DNA of 64,000 nucleotides from Engelhardtia mirabilis (GTDB lineage Bacteria > Planctomycetota > UBA1135 > GCA-002686595), in NCBI GenBank assembly GCA_007751255.1, contig CP036296.1, positions 6,634,001-6,698,000 of the forward strand. Reading direction: 5' to 3'. Below, one piece after another: positions 1-7,858 of the stretch. Each line of letters starts with the position of its first letter. Within the stretch, counting starts at the first letter, position 1. The position numbers were made by a program, and so were the translations under genes. The notes below the pieces were generated by a model. That model worked only from the letters and a program-made list of their open reading frames with translations, was not told where the DNA came from and ran no database searches.

Positions 1-1299
1 GGCATGTACCGGGTGCAGATCTTCGGCCCCGACACCACGGGCCTGCACATGCAGATCGGCAAGGGCGGCGGCTTCCACCTGGCCGAGGCCGAGCGACTGG
101 GTCGCCCGCTGCCGGTGGTGATCAACGTCGGTGGGCCGCCGGCCGCGATCCTGGCGGCGATCGCGCCCCTGCCCGAGAACGTGCCCGAGCTGCTGCTCGG
201 CAGCCTCGTGCTCGGCAGGCGGCTGAAGCTGGCGCGCAACCCCGTGGCCGACGTGCCGCTCTTGGCCGACGCCGAGTTCGCGATCCTGGGCGAGGTGCGA
301 CCGGGCGAGCGCCATCCGGAGGGTCCCTTCGGCGACCACTACGGCTACTACTCCGAGGTGCACGACTATCCCCTGGTGCGGGTCAAGGCCCTGGCGCGCC
401 GGCGCGATCCGATCTGGCCCGCGACGGTGGTCGGCAAGCCGCGCCAGGAGGACTTCTACATCGGCGACTTCCTGCAGGAGCTGCTCTCGCCCCTGTTCCC
501 TGTGGTCATGCCGGCGGTGCGCGACCTGTGGTCCTACGGCGAGACCGGCTACCACTCCCTGTCGGCGGCGGTGGTCGAGGAGCGCTATCGGCGCGAGTCC
601 ATGGCCAGCGCCTTCCGCATCCTCGGCGAGGGACAACTCTCGCTGACCAAGTTCCTGCTGGTCACCGATCGCCCGGTGGACCTGCGCGACTTCCGCGCGA
701 CCTTGACCTGCATCCTCGAGCGGGCCGACTTCCGCACCGACCTGTTCCTGTTCGCGAACCTGTCGATGGACTCGCTGGACTACGCGGGGCCACGGGTCAA
801 CGAGGGCGGCAAGGGCGTGCTCTTGGGGACCGGCGAGAAGATCCGCGACCTGCGGTCGGAGTTCACGGGAGCGCCCGCCCAGCCCGTGCGGCGGGTGGAG
901 GTCTTCTGCCCGGGCGCCCTGTGCGTCGAGGTGCCGCCACACGTTGAGGCGCCCGAGATCTCCGAGCGCATCGCGCGCGATCCGGCGTTCGCCGATTGGC
1001 CGCTGTTGGTCCTGACCGACGACGCGCGCCGCGCGGCGCGCTCGGCGGTGAACTTCCTGTGGACCACCTTCACACGCTTCAACCCGAGTGCCGACATTCG
1101 CGCGGCCGGGGTCGAGTTGGTTCACAACCACCCGGCGATGACGCCGCCGATCGTGATCGACGCGCGCATGAAGGCCTGGTACCCCGAAGAGCTGTTCTGC
1201 GACCCGGACACGGCGGCCCTGGTCGACCGGCGCTGGAGCGAGTATTTCCCCGCGGGCGGGGTCGAGATGGGCGATTCGGACCGCGGGCACTTGGACTGA
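1..1299 (+). CDS. UbiD-family prenylated-FMN decarboxylase, 5' end cut off
   Basis: UbiD enzymes use prenylated FMN to (de)carboxylate unsaturated or aromatic acids, as UbiD does in ubiquinone synthesis. The reading frame is open to base 1, and the first visible residues (GMYRVQIFG) match the middle of UbiD proteins, so the N-terminal third lies outside the window; the ATG at base 4 is internal. The family motif PEGPFGDHYGYY (about residue 107) carries the catalytic Glu of PEGP and an acidic residue (Asp, as in E. coli UbiD) five positions later. The C-terminal region continues with the expected YTKF-like segment (SLTKFLLVTD). The substrate cannot be decided: quinone biosynthesis and other aromatic acids are both possible. 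No UbiX is visible. Confidence 0.85.
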   Translation, partial: GMYRVQIFGPDTTGLHMQIGKGGGFHLAEAERLGRPLPVVINVGGPPAAILAAIAPLPENVPELLLGSLVLGRRLKLARNPVADVPLLADAEFAILGEVRPGERHPEGPFGDHYGYYSEVHDYPLVRVKALARRRDPIWPATVVGKPRQEDFYIGDFLQELLSPLFPVVMPAVRDLWSYGETGYHSLSAAVVEERYRRESMASAFRILGEGQLSLTKFLLVTDRPVDLRDFRATLTCILERADFRTDLFLFANLSMDSLDYAGPRVNEGGKGVLLGTGEKIRDLRSEFTGAPAQPVRRVEVFCPGALCVEVPPHVEAPEISERIARDPAFADWPLLVLTDDARRAARSAVNFLWTTFTRFNPSADIRAAGVELVHNHPAMTPPIVIDARMKAWYPEELFCDPDTAALVDRRWSEYFPAGGVEMGDSDRGHLD

Positions 1300-1362
1300 A
1301 GCAATCGTCACGGGAGAGGCTTCGCGGCCGTACGCACGTGGGCAACCGCAAAGACATCGACC

Positions 1363-2304
1363 ATGACCACACTCGCCCGACGTCCCCTTCGCGGTGCCCT
1401 GAGCGCCGCCCTCGCCGCCACGGCCTTCGCAAGTGCTGTTCTCTCGAGCTCCGGCCTCGCAAGTGCGGGCTCCGATCGAGCCGAACTCGCTAGCGTCACC
1501 TGGGCGCTATCCGGCTCCGTTGCGACCGCGGCGGCGCGGCAGCAGGAGACGGGGACCCAAGAGCCCCAAGCGCAGAGCTTCGACCTGACCCACCGGGCCT
1601 GGACGGAGATCCTCGCCGAGCATCTGCGCGGGGACCGCTTCGACTACCGCGCCGTGACGAAGGACCCGAGCGCCTTGAACGCCTACCTGGCGAGCCTGGC
1701 TGCGGTGACGCCGAAGGAGCTGGCCCAGTGGAAGGAGTCCGACCGCTTCGCCTTCTTCATCAACGCCTACAACGCCTACACCGTCTCGTTGGTCGCGAGC
1801 AACCTGCCCCTCGAGAGCATCGAAGACCTCTCGACCGAAGAGCTGCCGGTCTGGAAGCGCGCCTTCATTCCCCTCGGGCGACACCTGGAGGGCGCCGGTG
1901 AGCTGCTCTCCCTCGACCAACTGGAACACCAGATCCTGCGCCCGCGCTTCGAGGACGCGCGGGTACACGTGGCCGTCAACTGCGCCTCGGTGAGCTGCCC
2001 GCCCCTGCGCGCGGAGGCCTTCCGCGGCAGCGAGCTGGACGAGCAGCTCGACGACCAGATGGCCAGGTTCCTCGCCGACGAGAGTCGCAATCGCTTCGAC
2101 GCGATCACGCACACCGCGCGCCTGTCGAAGATCTTCGAGTGGTTCGCGGCGGACTTCGAACGCGAGGCCGGCTCGGTCAACGCCTGGCTGGCGCTGCACG
2201 GACCGCCCCAGCACCGCGCCTGGGTGGCGGCCGCCACGATCGTGTACCTGGACTACGACTGGTCGTTGAACGCAGTGCCGCGCGAGGACGGGACCCAGCG
2301 CTGA
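1363..2304 (+). CDS. Exported DUF547-domain protein
   Basis: A 313-residue protein with an N-terminal hydrophobic, alanine-rich segment (about residues 10-36) that looks like a signal peptide, then a low-complexity stretch and a DUF547 domain from about residue 75 to the end. The family hallmarks are visible: FFINAYNAYT, the cysteine motif NCASVSCPPLR and the C-terminal YLDYDWSLN. DUF547 proteins are related to papain-like/transglutaminase folds, but their function is unknown, so I do not assign an activity. The gene follows the UbiD-type gene by 63 bases and is followed by a long palindrome. No strong ribosome binding site precedes the ATG, so the start is tentative. Confidence 0.8.
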   Translation: MTTLARRPLRGALSAALAATAFASAVLSSSGLASAGSDRAELASVTWALSGSVATAAARQQETGTQEPQAQSFDLTHRAWTEILAEHLRGDRFDYRAVTKDPSALNAYLASLAAVTPKELAQWKESDRFAFFINAYNAYTVSLVASNLPLESIEDLSTEELPVWKRAFIPLGRHLEGAGELLSLDQLEHQILRPRFEDARVHVAVNCASVSCPPLRAEAFRGSELDEQLDDQMARFLADESRNRFDAITHTARLSKIFEWFAADFEREAGSVNAWLALHGPPQHRAWVAAATIVYLDYDWSLNAVPREDGTQR

Positions 2305-2344
2305 CTCGGTAGAGGAACGCTGGCGGGACGTGCGGTGGCGCGGG

Positions 2345-2493
2345 GCGTACGGTGGCGGGATCATTGGGCGTACGGTGGCGGGATCATTTGTCCCACGGGC
2401 GGGGGGCCATCGCCGGCAAAGCCGGCGATGGCCCCCCCCCGTGGGACAAATGATCCCGCCACCGTACGCCCAATGATCCCGCCACCGGACGTC
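2345..2493. repeat. Long palindromic element, family A, copy 1
   Basis: A near-perfect inverted repeat centred on AAA at 2418-2420. Arms from about 2346-2417 and 2421-2492 contain CGTACGGTGGCGGGATCAT twice on the left and its complement on the right, the outermost right copy being slightly degenerate (GGACG for GTACG). The inner stem includes TTTGTCCCACGGG and CCATCGCCGGC. The only internal irregularity is a one-base length difference in the G/C run. It could fold into a stem of about 70 bp. No ORF inside encodes a recognisable protein. Copy 2 lies at 5150-5277. Confidence 0.9.
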
Positions 2494-2590
2494 CCGCCGC
2501 CCTACGCCCATGCCACCCCGTAGCTCCAGATTCCCGCGAGAATCCTGAGTCGCTCTCGAGCTCCCCGGAGAGGTCCATTCGAGAGCAGCC

Positions 2591-5113
2591 ATGGATACCA
2601 CCGCACGCACGATCGACCCGTCCGAACTCCTGGAGCACGCAGACTGGATGCGAGCCCTGGCCAAGCGCCTGGTGCTCGACTCCGACTTCGCCGATGACGT
2701 GGTTCAGGAGGCCTGGGCTGCGGCCCTTGCGCGGCCGCCGCGCCAGGGGGTCCCGTTGGGAGCCTGGCTGGCGACGGTCGTGCGCAACAAGGCGTTGGTC
2801 GGACGGCGCACCGCTGGGCGCAGGTCCGCGCGCGAGCGCGACGCTGCGCGGGGCGAGGCGATCCCCTCGACCGCGGAGTTGAGCGAGCGCGCGGAGCTGC
2901 AGGGCTTGCTCGCGGAGCGCATCGGGCGACTGCCCGAGCCCTACCGCGAGGTCGTGCTGCTGCGCTACTTCGAGGACCTGAAGCCGGCCGCCATCGCGGA
3001 GCACCTGGGGGTGCCCGTGAACACCGTGAACACCCGCCACGCGCGGGCCATGGATCGGATGCGCCGCGACCTGGACGCGCTGCACGGGGGCGACCGTCGA
3101 CGTTGGTGCCTGGGACTGATCCCGCTCGCCGCGATGGATCGCGGCGGGGCGACGCTGCTCTCGAGCTTGAAGACCACCGTCATGGGAGCCTTGATCGTGT
3201 CGCATCCGCTGAAAGCCGCCGTCGCCTCCGCCCTCCTCGTCGTCGTCGCTGGAGGCGGGTTGTACGCCTGGAATCCGACACCACCGGTCGAAGTCCCCGG
3301 CGCAGGCGAGGAGCTGGGTCCGGTGACATTGTCGACATCGTCGGGCGTCGCTCCGTCGGCGGCGGTGGCGGTCGCGAGCTCTGCGCCCACCGCTCGCGAA
3401 GAGGTCGCTGCACTCGATCGCGTCGTTCGCGGCCGGGTGACGGACCTGGACGGCGCCACGGTCGCCGGGGTCGCGATCCGCTCGTTCCACGAGGTCCAGG
3501 GCGGCACGGTCTCCGAGCTCTCGGCCACGAGCGGTGCGGACGGGACGTTCGAATGGCCCCTGGCAGCCGACGACGACTGGCCGACGCTGCGCGCCCAGGC
3601 CGACGGCTACATCGGGTTGCGGATGCGCGCGCCCACCGGGCCGGACGAACCGACGCAGCTGCGGGTGACGCCCCTGCACCGGGCGCCGATCGAGATCAGG
3701 GTGACGAACCTGTCCAGTGGCGAGACGGTGCCGCGCTTCACGCTGCGCTGCTCGACCAACTTCGGGGCCCTGCCGGACGCGGACCAGTACCTGGAGGGGT
3801 TACGAATGGAGACCCTCGACGGCCTCGCGGCCGGTGAGGTGGAGTTCGCCGCGGGTCTGCCGATGGTCGTGCGGGTGGAGCTGCTCGCCGGCGCCGTGCG
3901 AACCGTCGAGCTCGAGCAGGTTGTCACGCCGATGCAGGGGCAGCCGATCCAACTACAGTTCGAGGTCGACCTCGACGGCCCAGAACGCGCGCCGGGCGCG
4001 GTGCTGGCCACGGGCCGGGTGATCGACGCGCAGACTCTGCAGCCGGTGGCCGGGGCGCGAATCGAGCTGCTCGGCCTTGTCGACGAGTCCGAAGCGATCC
4101 AGACCGAGCGCCAGGTCCAGTCGATGCTCGACGGGCACTTTCGCATCGCCTTCGACGAGGGAGGCCCGCGCGGCGTGGTGATCGCGAACCACCCCCATTA
4201 CGAGCCCGCGAGCCTGTCCTTCGATGGATCGGGACCGATCGAGGTGCCGATGGTCCGCCGCGCTTCCCTCCGCGTAAGACTGGTCGATGGCGCGGGCAAC
4301 AACGTGGCGGGCGGGCACTTGCTGCTGCGCTCGAGTTCGAACGCCTACGTGGACTACGACGGTCCCTTGGACGAACGCGCGACGACAGGCCCCGACGGCG
4401 TCGCGGTGTTCGAGCATCTCCGCCCTGGCGGCTACATGATCCACGCTTTGAGAGACCGCAACGACGCCGACGAGAACGCCGTCGTCCGCCGCTCGTTGGA
4501 GATCGAGGCCGGGGTCCCGCTGGAGCTCGAGCTCGCCCTGGGGAACTCGGACCAAGTGACGGTCACCGGCACCGTCACAGGCGTGGTCGACCCGCCCGGG
4601 GCCGTGGTGCCCTACTTCCTCTCCCACGGAGCCGACGGTACTTGGGTGCGTGGGGCTCCGGAGGGGCTGCAGTACCGCGCCACCGACCTGCGGGCAGGCA
4701 GGTACGTGGTGCTGCTCGGGCCGGCCATCGACGACCACATGGACGAGGTACTGATGGCGATCCTGCCCGCCGTCGAGCTGAGCGGGGAGGCGTCCCAAGC
4801 GATGGACTTGCGCTACCCCGCCCTGCGCTTCTCGGGGAGGTTGAGCGGTGTCGACGATCCGCGCAGCTTGACCGTCATCGCGATGCCGGTGCTGCCCCCG
4901 GGGCTGGCCGCTGACCTGCTCGGCAGCGACGGCCGACGGATGCTCGAGGCCGCCGTGGACGACGCGGGGGCCTTCACCCTGCCGCCCCTCGGTGCGGGAG
5001 AGTTCGAGCTGCGCGTGGAGCGGCCTTGGGGCGAGCGGCTCGCTGCGCGGCCGCTGACGGTCTCCGCCGCGACGCCCGTCGAGCTGCCCGCCTGGGACTT
5101 GGGTGCTCGGTAG
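2591..5113 (+). CDS. Membrane-tethered ECF sigma factor with carboxypeptidase-regulatory-like repeats
   Basis: An 840-residue fusion. Residues 1-170 are an ECF sigma-70 factor: region 2 contains SDFADDVVQEAWAAAL and region 4 contains LPEPYREVVLLRYFEDLKP followed by a helix-turn-helix (AAIAEHLGVPVNTVNTRHAR). A single hydrophobic segment lies at about 205-226 (VSHPLKAAVASALLVVVAGG). The remaining 600 residues should be periplasmic and contain beta-sandwich segments of the carboxypeptidase-regulatory type, for example VVRGRVTDLDGATVAGV near 277 and ATGRVIDAQTLQPVAGARI near 475. Sigma and putative sensor are therefore one polypeptide, and no separate anti-sigma gene is adjacent. Release by proteolysis would be a plausible mode of action but is inference. 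The ATG at 2591 follows GAGAGCAGCC. Long palindromes flank the gene on both sides. Confidence 0.88.
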   Translation: MDTTARTIDPSELLEHADWMRALAKRLVLDSDFADDVVQEAWAAALARPPRQGVPLGAWLATVVRNKALVGRRTAGRRSARERDAARGEAIPSTAELSERAELQGLLAERIGRLPEPYREVVLLRYFEDLKPAAIAEHLGVPVNTVNTRHARAMDRMRRDLDALHGGDRRRWCLGLIPLAAMDRGGATLLSSLKTTVMGALIVSHPLKAAVASALLVVVAGGGLYAWNPTPPVEVPGAGEELGPVTLSTSSGVAPSAAVAVASSAPTAREEVAALDRVVRGRVTDLDGATVAGVAIRSFHEVQGGTVSELSATSGADGTFEWPLAADDDWPTLRAQADGYIGLRMRAPTGPDEPTQLRVTPLHRAPIEIRVTNLSSGETVPRFTLRCSTNFGALPDADQYLEGLRMETLDGLAAGEVEFAAGLPMVVRVELLAGAVRTVELEQVVTPMQGQPIQLQFEVDLDGPERAPGAVLATGRVIDAQTLQPVAGARIELLGLVDESEAIQTERQVQSMLDGHFRIAFDEGGPRGVVIANHPHYEPASLSFDGSGPIEVPMVRRASLRVRLVDGAGNNVAGGHLLLRSSSNAYVDYDGPLDERATTGPDGVAVFEHLRPGGYMIHALRDRNDADENAVVRRSLEIEAGVPLELELALGNSDQVTVTGTVTGVVDPPGAVVPYFLSHGADGTWVRGAPEGLQYRATDLRAGRYVVLLGPAIDDHMDEVLMAILPAVELSGEASQAMDLRYPALRFSGRLSGVDDPRSLTVIAMPVLPPGLAADLLGSDGRRMLEAAVDDAGAFTLPPLGAGEFELRVERPWGERLAARPLTVSAATPVELPAWDLGAR

Positions 5114-5149
5114 TCCCGCCGGTGAATGCCGTTCGAACCGGCATCACCG

Positions 5150-5277
5150 GGGCGTACGGTGGCGGGATCATTTGTCCCACGGGAGGGGGGCCATCGCCGG
5201 CAAAGCCGGCGATGGCCCCTCCCGTGGGACAAATGATCCCGCCACCGTACGCCCAATGATCCCGCCACCGTACGCCC
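5150..5277. repeat. Long palindromic element, family A, copy 2
   Basis: Same family as the element at 2345-2493, centred on AAA at 5202-5204. The left arm (about 5151-5201) and right arm (5205-5254) are complementary except for a two-base length difference in the G/C run. An extra copy of the outer unit (CCCAATGATCCCGCCACCGTACGCCCC) follows on the right side only, to about 5277. It fills the space between the stop of the tethered sigma gene and the convergent phoU gene, where it could also act as a bidirectional transcription barrier. Confidence 0.9.
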
Positions 5278-5295
5278 CGCGCCAGCGTGCGTCCC

Positions 5296-5964
5296 TCAGA
5301 CCGGATCGACGCCCAGACCGTGTCGGATGATCGCGCCGTCGACCATGTAGACCACGTCCTCGGCGATGTTGGTGGCGTGGTCGGCGATGCGCTCGAGGGC
5401 CTTGGAGACCGAGAAGAGCTGCATCCCGGGCTCGACCGACTCGGAGTTGCTCTCCATGGCGGCGATGACCTCGCGACCGATCTCCTTGTGGAGCTTGTCG
5501 ATGGCGTCGTCGGCCTCGAGCACTTCCTGGGCCTTGACCACGTCGCCGCCCACGAAGGCGTCGAGGGACTTGCGCAGCATGTCCACCGCCTGCTCCATCA
5601 TGGCCTTCATCTGGTGCGGCACCGGGAAGGGCGGTGCGGTGGTCAGGAAGGCGGCGCGCTTGGCGATCGAGACGGCCAGGTCGCCGATGCGCTCCAGGTC
5701 GTTGTCGATCTTGAGCACCGCCGCGATGAAGCGCAGGTCCGTGGCCACCGGCTGGTGCAGGGCCAGGAGCTTGAGGCAGTCCTCCTCCAGCTCGACCTCG
5801 CGCTCGTCGATCTCGCGGTCACCCGCCACCACGTCCAGGGCCAGGTCCTGCTTGCGCTCGAGCAGGGCCGTGATCGCCTTGCGGACGGAATCCTCGACCT
5901 GGGCCGCGAGGTAGAGCAGCCGCTTCTCGAGCTTCTCGAGGTCGGCGTGGAGGTGGTTGGACAT
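5296..5964 (-). CDS. phoU: PhoU phosphate-signalling regulator
   Basis: PhoU is a cytoplasmic helical-bundle protein that links the Pst phosphate transporter to the PhoR/PhoB system and restrains phosphate uptake. The 222-residue product has the family length and two PhoU repeats. The metal-binding E/DxxxD-type motif is visible in the first repeat (KIDNDLERIGDLAVSIAKR) and the second repeat has a matching segment (SKALERIADHATNIAEDVVY). It is the last gene of the minus-strand pst cluster, 99 bases downstream of the repeat lipoprotein gene, and may have its own promoter there. Confidence 0.95.
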   Translation of the reverse strand: MSNHLHADLEKLEKRLLYLAAQVEDSVRKAITALLERKQDLALDVVAGDREIDEREVELEEDCLKLLALHQPVATDLRFIAAVLKIDNDLERIGDLAVSIAKRAAFLTTAPPFPVPHQMKAMMEQAVDMLRKSLDAFVGGDVVKAQEVLEADDAIDKLHKEIGREVIAAMESNSESVEPGMQLFSVSKALERIADHATNIAEDVVYMVDGAIIRHGLGVDPV

Positions 5965-6000
5965 GGTGGTTGTACGCCGCGGGAGGCCTTATCGGGGGCG

Positions 6001-6006
6001 ACTATA
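6001..6006 (-). promoter_or_regulatory. Candidate -10 element upstream of phoU
   Basis: On the minus strand the hexamer TATAGT lies 36 bases ahead of the phoU ATG, in the short gap between the lipoprotein gene and phoU. It matches the sigma-70 -10 consensus at five of six positions; no clear -35 is visible. It may allow phoU to be transcribed separately from pstSCAB. Confidence 0.35.
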
Positions 6007-6063
6007 GCCCATACCGGCCGGCGACCCGAGGGGCGACCGGATCAGGCCGGGCCGGCGTCCCGA

Positions 6064-6768
6064 TCAGTTGCGGGCCGCCTGGTAGGCGCGCAGGTCGTCC
6101 AGCTCCGCCGAACGGTAGCCCTTCCCGTTGATGAAGAGCGTGGAGTTCTCGGCGGGTACATCACCTCCGTCAAAGGCCGCCAACTCCGGCGAACCCGCCC
6201 GGAAGACCCAGGTGAAGCCGTCCTCGCCCTCGCGCACGACGAAGCCCGTGGCCGTCTGCTCGTAGGCCCGCAGGGTCTCCAGGTGGGTGGAGCGGAAGGG
6301 TTTGCCGCCCAGGTACATGGTCGCCTGCTCGTTCGGCTCGCCGTCGCGGTCGAAGGCCGCCAGGTCCGCCGAGCCGGCGGGGAAGATCCAAGTGAAGTCG
6401 CCGGCGATGCGGGCGACGTAGCCCTCGCGGGTGGCGGCGTAGGCCCGGATCGTCGACTTCTCGGTCGAGCGCACGCCCACTCCGCCCACGAACACGGTCA
6501 CGTTCTCGCCAGGCTCGTCGCCCGCGTCGAAGGCATGCAGCTCGTCGCTGCCCGCGAAGAAGACCCAGGGGAAGCCGCTCTCTCCCTCGCGGATGGCGAA
6601 GCCCGGCTTGATCGGGATGCCGGCGACGACCTCGGCCGCCGGAGCCGAGGAGCCGTGCTCGCTGTGAGCGGTGTGAGCGCCGTCGGCCGGAGTCGAGGAG
6701 CAGGCCGCCGCGCCGGCCAGGACCAGGGCGGCGAGCGAGAGACGAAGGGCTGCGGAGTTGTTCTGCAC
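6064..6768 (-). CDS. Lipoprotein with three tandem repeats, in the pst cluster
   Basis: The product (234 residues from a GTG at 6768) begins with a lipoprotein-type signal: a hydrophobic stretch LSLAALVLAGAAAC followed by a Ser/Thr-rich region. The rest is three tandem repeats of about 58 residues with the shared pattern GFxWVFxAGSxELxAFDxG, then P-E, a beta segment ending in a G-rich turn, RS, and LRAY (for example FTWVFRAGSPELAAFDGGD in the last one). The frame is open upstream to 6957, but that would overlap pstB and place the signal sequence internally, so I prefer the GTG. I do not recognise the family. Its position between pstB and phoU suggests a role in phosphate acquisition, which is inference only. 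Confidence 0.7.
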   Translation of the reverse strand: MQNNSAALRLSLAALVLAGAAACSSTPADGAHTAHSEHGSSAPAAEVVAGIPIKPGFAIREGESGFPWVFFAGSDELHAFDAGDEPGENVTVFVGGVGVRSTEKSTIRAYAATREGYVARIAGDFTWIFPAGSADLAAFDRDGEPNEQATMYLGGKPFRSTHLETLRAYEQTATGFVVREGEDGFTWVFRAGSPELAAFDGGDVPAENSTLFINGKGYRSAELDDLRAYQAARN

Positions 6769-6934
6769 GGGATTCTGGGTGCTGAGAATTCGCGATGTAA
6801 GGCTTGCCCGACCGAGCCGGTCGGGATGGTTCAGGTCTGCCGGCGAGATGGTCGGTTCTACGTTTGCTGAAGCGGGCGCTGTCAGGCCCGATCCCAAGTC
6901 CGTCGAAGCGGCCGGTGACGCGCTCGATTCGGCG

Positions 6935-7840
6935 TCAGCCGAAGCGGCCAGTAACATAGTCCTCGGTCTCCTTCAGCCGCGGCTGCAAGAAGATCTGTTC
7001 GGTGGGGCCGTACTCGACCAGTCGGCCGAGGTACATGAATGCGGTGAAGTCGCTGGTGCGCGACGCCTGCTGCATGTTGTGAGTCACGATCAGGATCGAG
7101 TAGGAGCCCTTGAGCTCGTCGATCAGCTCTTCGATGCGCCCGGTGGCGATCGGGTCGAGGGCGGAGCAGGGCTCGTCGAGCAACAGCACTTCCGGCTCGG
7201 CCGCGATGGCCCGCGCGATGCATAGGCGCTGTTGCTGACCGCCGGACATGGCCAGGGCGCTCTGGTCCAGCCGATCCTTGGCCTCTTCCCACAGCCCGGC
7301 GCCGCGCAGGGAGCGCTCGCACACCTCTTCTAGCACTCCGCGATTGCGTTCGCCGTCGATCCGCAGGGGGTAGACGACGTTCTCGAAAATGCTCATCGGG
7401 AAGGGGTTGGGCTTCTGGAAGACCATCCCGATGCGCTTGCGGAGCTCGATCACGTCGACCTCGGCGCCGTAGATCGGATCACCGTTGAGGGTCATCTCGC
7501 CGTCGACCCGAACCGAGTCGATCAGGTCGTTCATGCGGTTGACGCAACGCAGGAGCGTCGACTTGCCGCAGCCCGAGGGACCGATCAGCGAAGTCACCTT
7601 GCCGCGCGGGATCTTCATCGACACGTCCCACAGGGCCTGGGCGGTCCCGTACCACAACTTGAACTTGTCGATGCCGAGGACGATCTCCTCGCGCTGGATC
7701 GCCGGGTGCGTCTCGGTTGCGAAGGCGTCCCCGCGCTTGATCGCCTCGAAGACACCCTCTCGCTGAACTCTCGAAGACATGACTCCGGCTCCACCCGCGG
7801 TGTACGCGGAGTGTTTGACGTCGGTTCGGATCTGACTCAT
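6935..7840 (-). CDS. pstB: PstB, phosphate ABC transporter ATPase
   Basis: ATP-binding subunit of the high-affinity phosphate importer. All ABC motifs are present: Walker [10 protein letters not shown], the Q-loop in [11 protein letters not shown] (characteristic of PstB), the signature MSGGQQQRL, Walker [14 protein letters not shown] and the switch His in IVTHNMQQA. The 301-residue protein is about 40 residues longer than typical PstB because of an N-terminal extension; an internal ATG at residue 21 gives a shorter alternative. It follows pstA by 18 bases in the same operon. Confidence 0.97.
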   Translation of the reverse strand: MSQIRTDVKHSAYTAGGAGVMSSRVQREGVFEAIKRGDAFATETHPAIQREEIVLGIDKFKLWYGTAQALWDVSMKIPRGKVTSLIGPSGCGKSTLLRCVNRMNDLIDSVRVDGEMTLNGDPIYGAEVDVIELRKRIGMVFQKPNPFPMSIFENVVYPLRIDGERNRGVLEEVCERSLRGAGLWEEAKDRLDQSALAMSGGQQQRLCIARAIAAEPEVLLLDEPCSALDPIATGRIEELIDELKGSYSILIVTHNMQQASRTSDFTAFMYLGRLVEYGPTEQIFLQPRLKETEDYVTGRFG

Positions 7841-7858
7841 GGACGCGGCCCTTCCCTA

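Noticed and set aside
2345-2493. The palindrome as a simple rho-independent terminator or a CRISPR repeat
   Set aside because: The arms are far too long for a terminator, no T-run follows, and there are no spacer-separated direct repeats.
5287-6870. A 527-codon open frame antisense to phoU and the repeat lipoprotein gene
   Set aside because: It is a shadow of two genes on the other strand, with arginine/glycine-biased composition and no domain.
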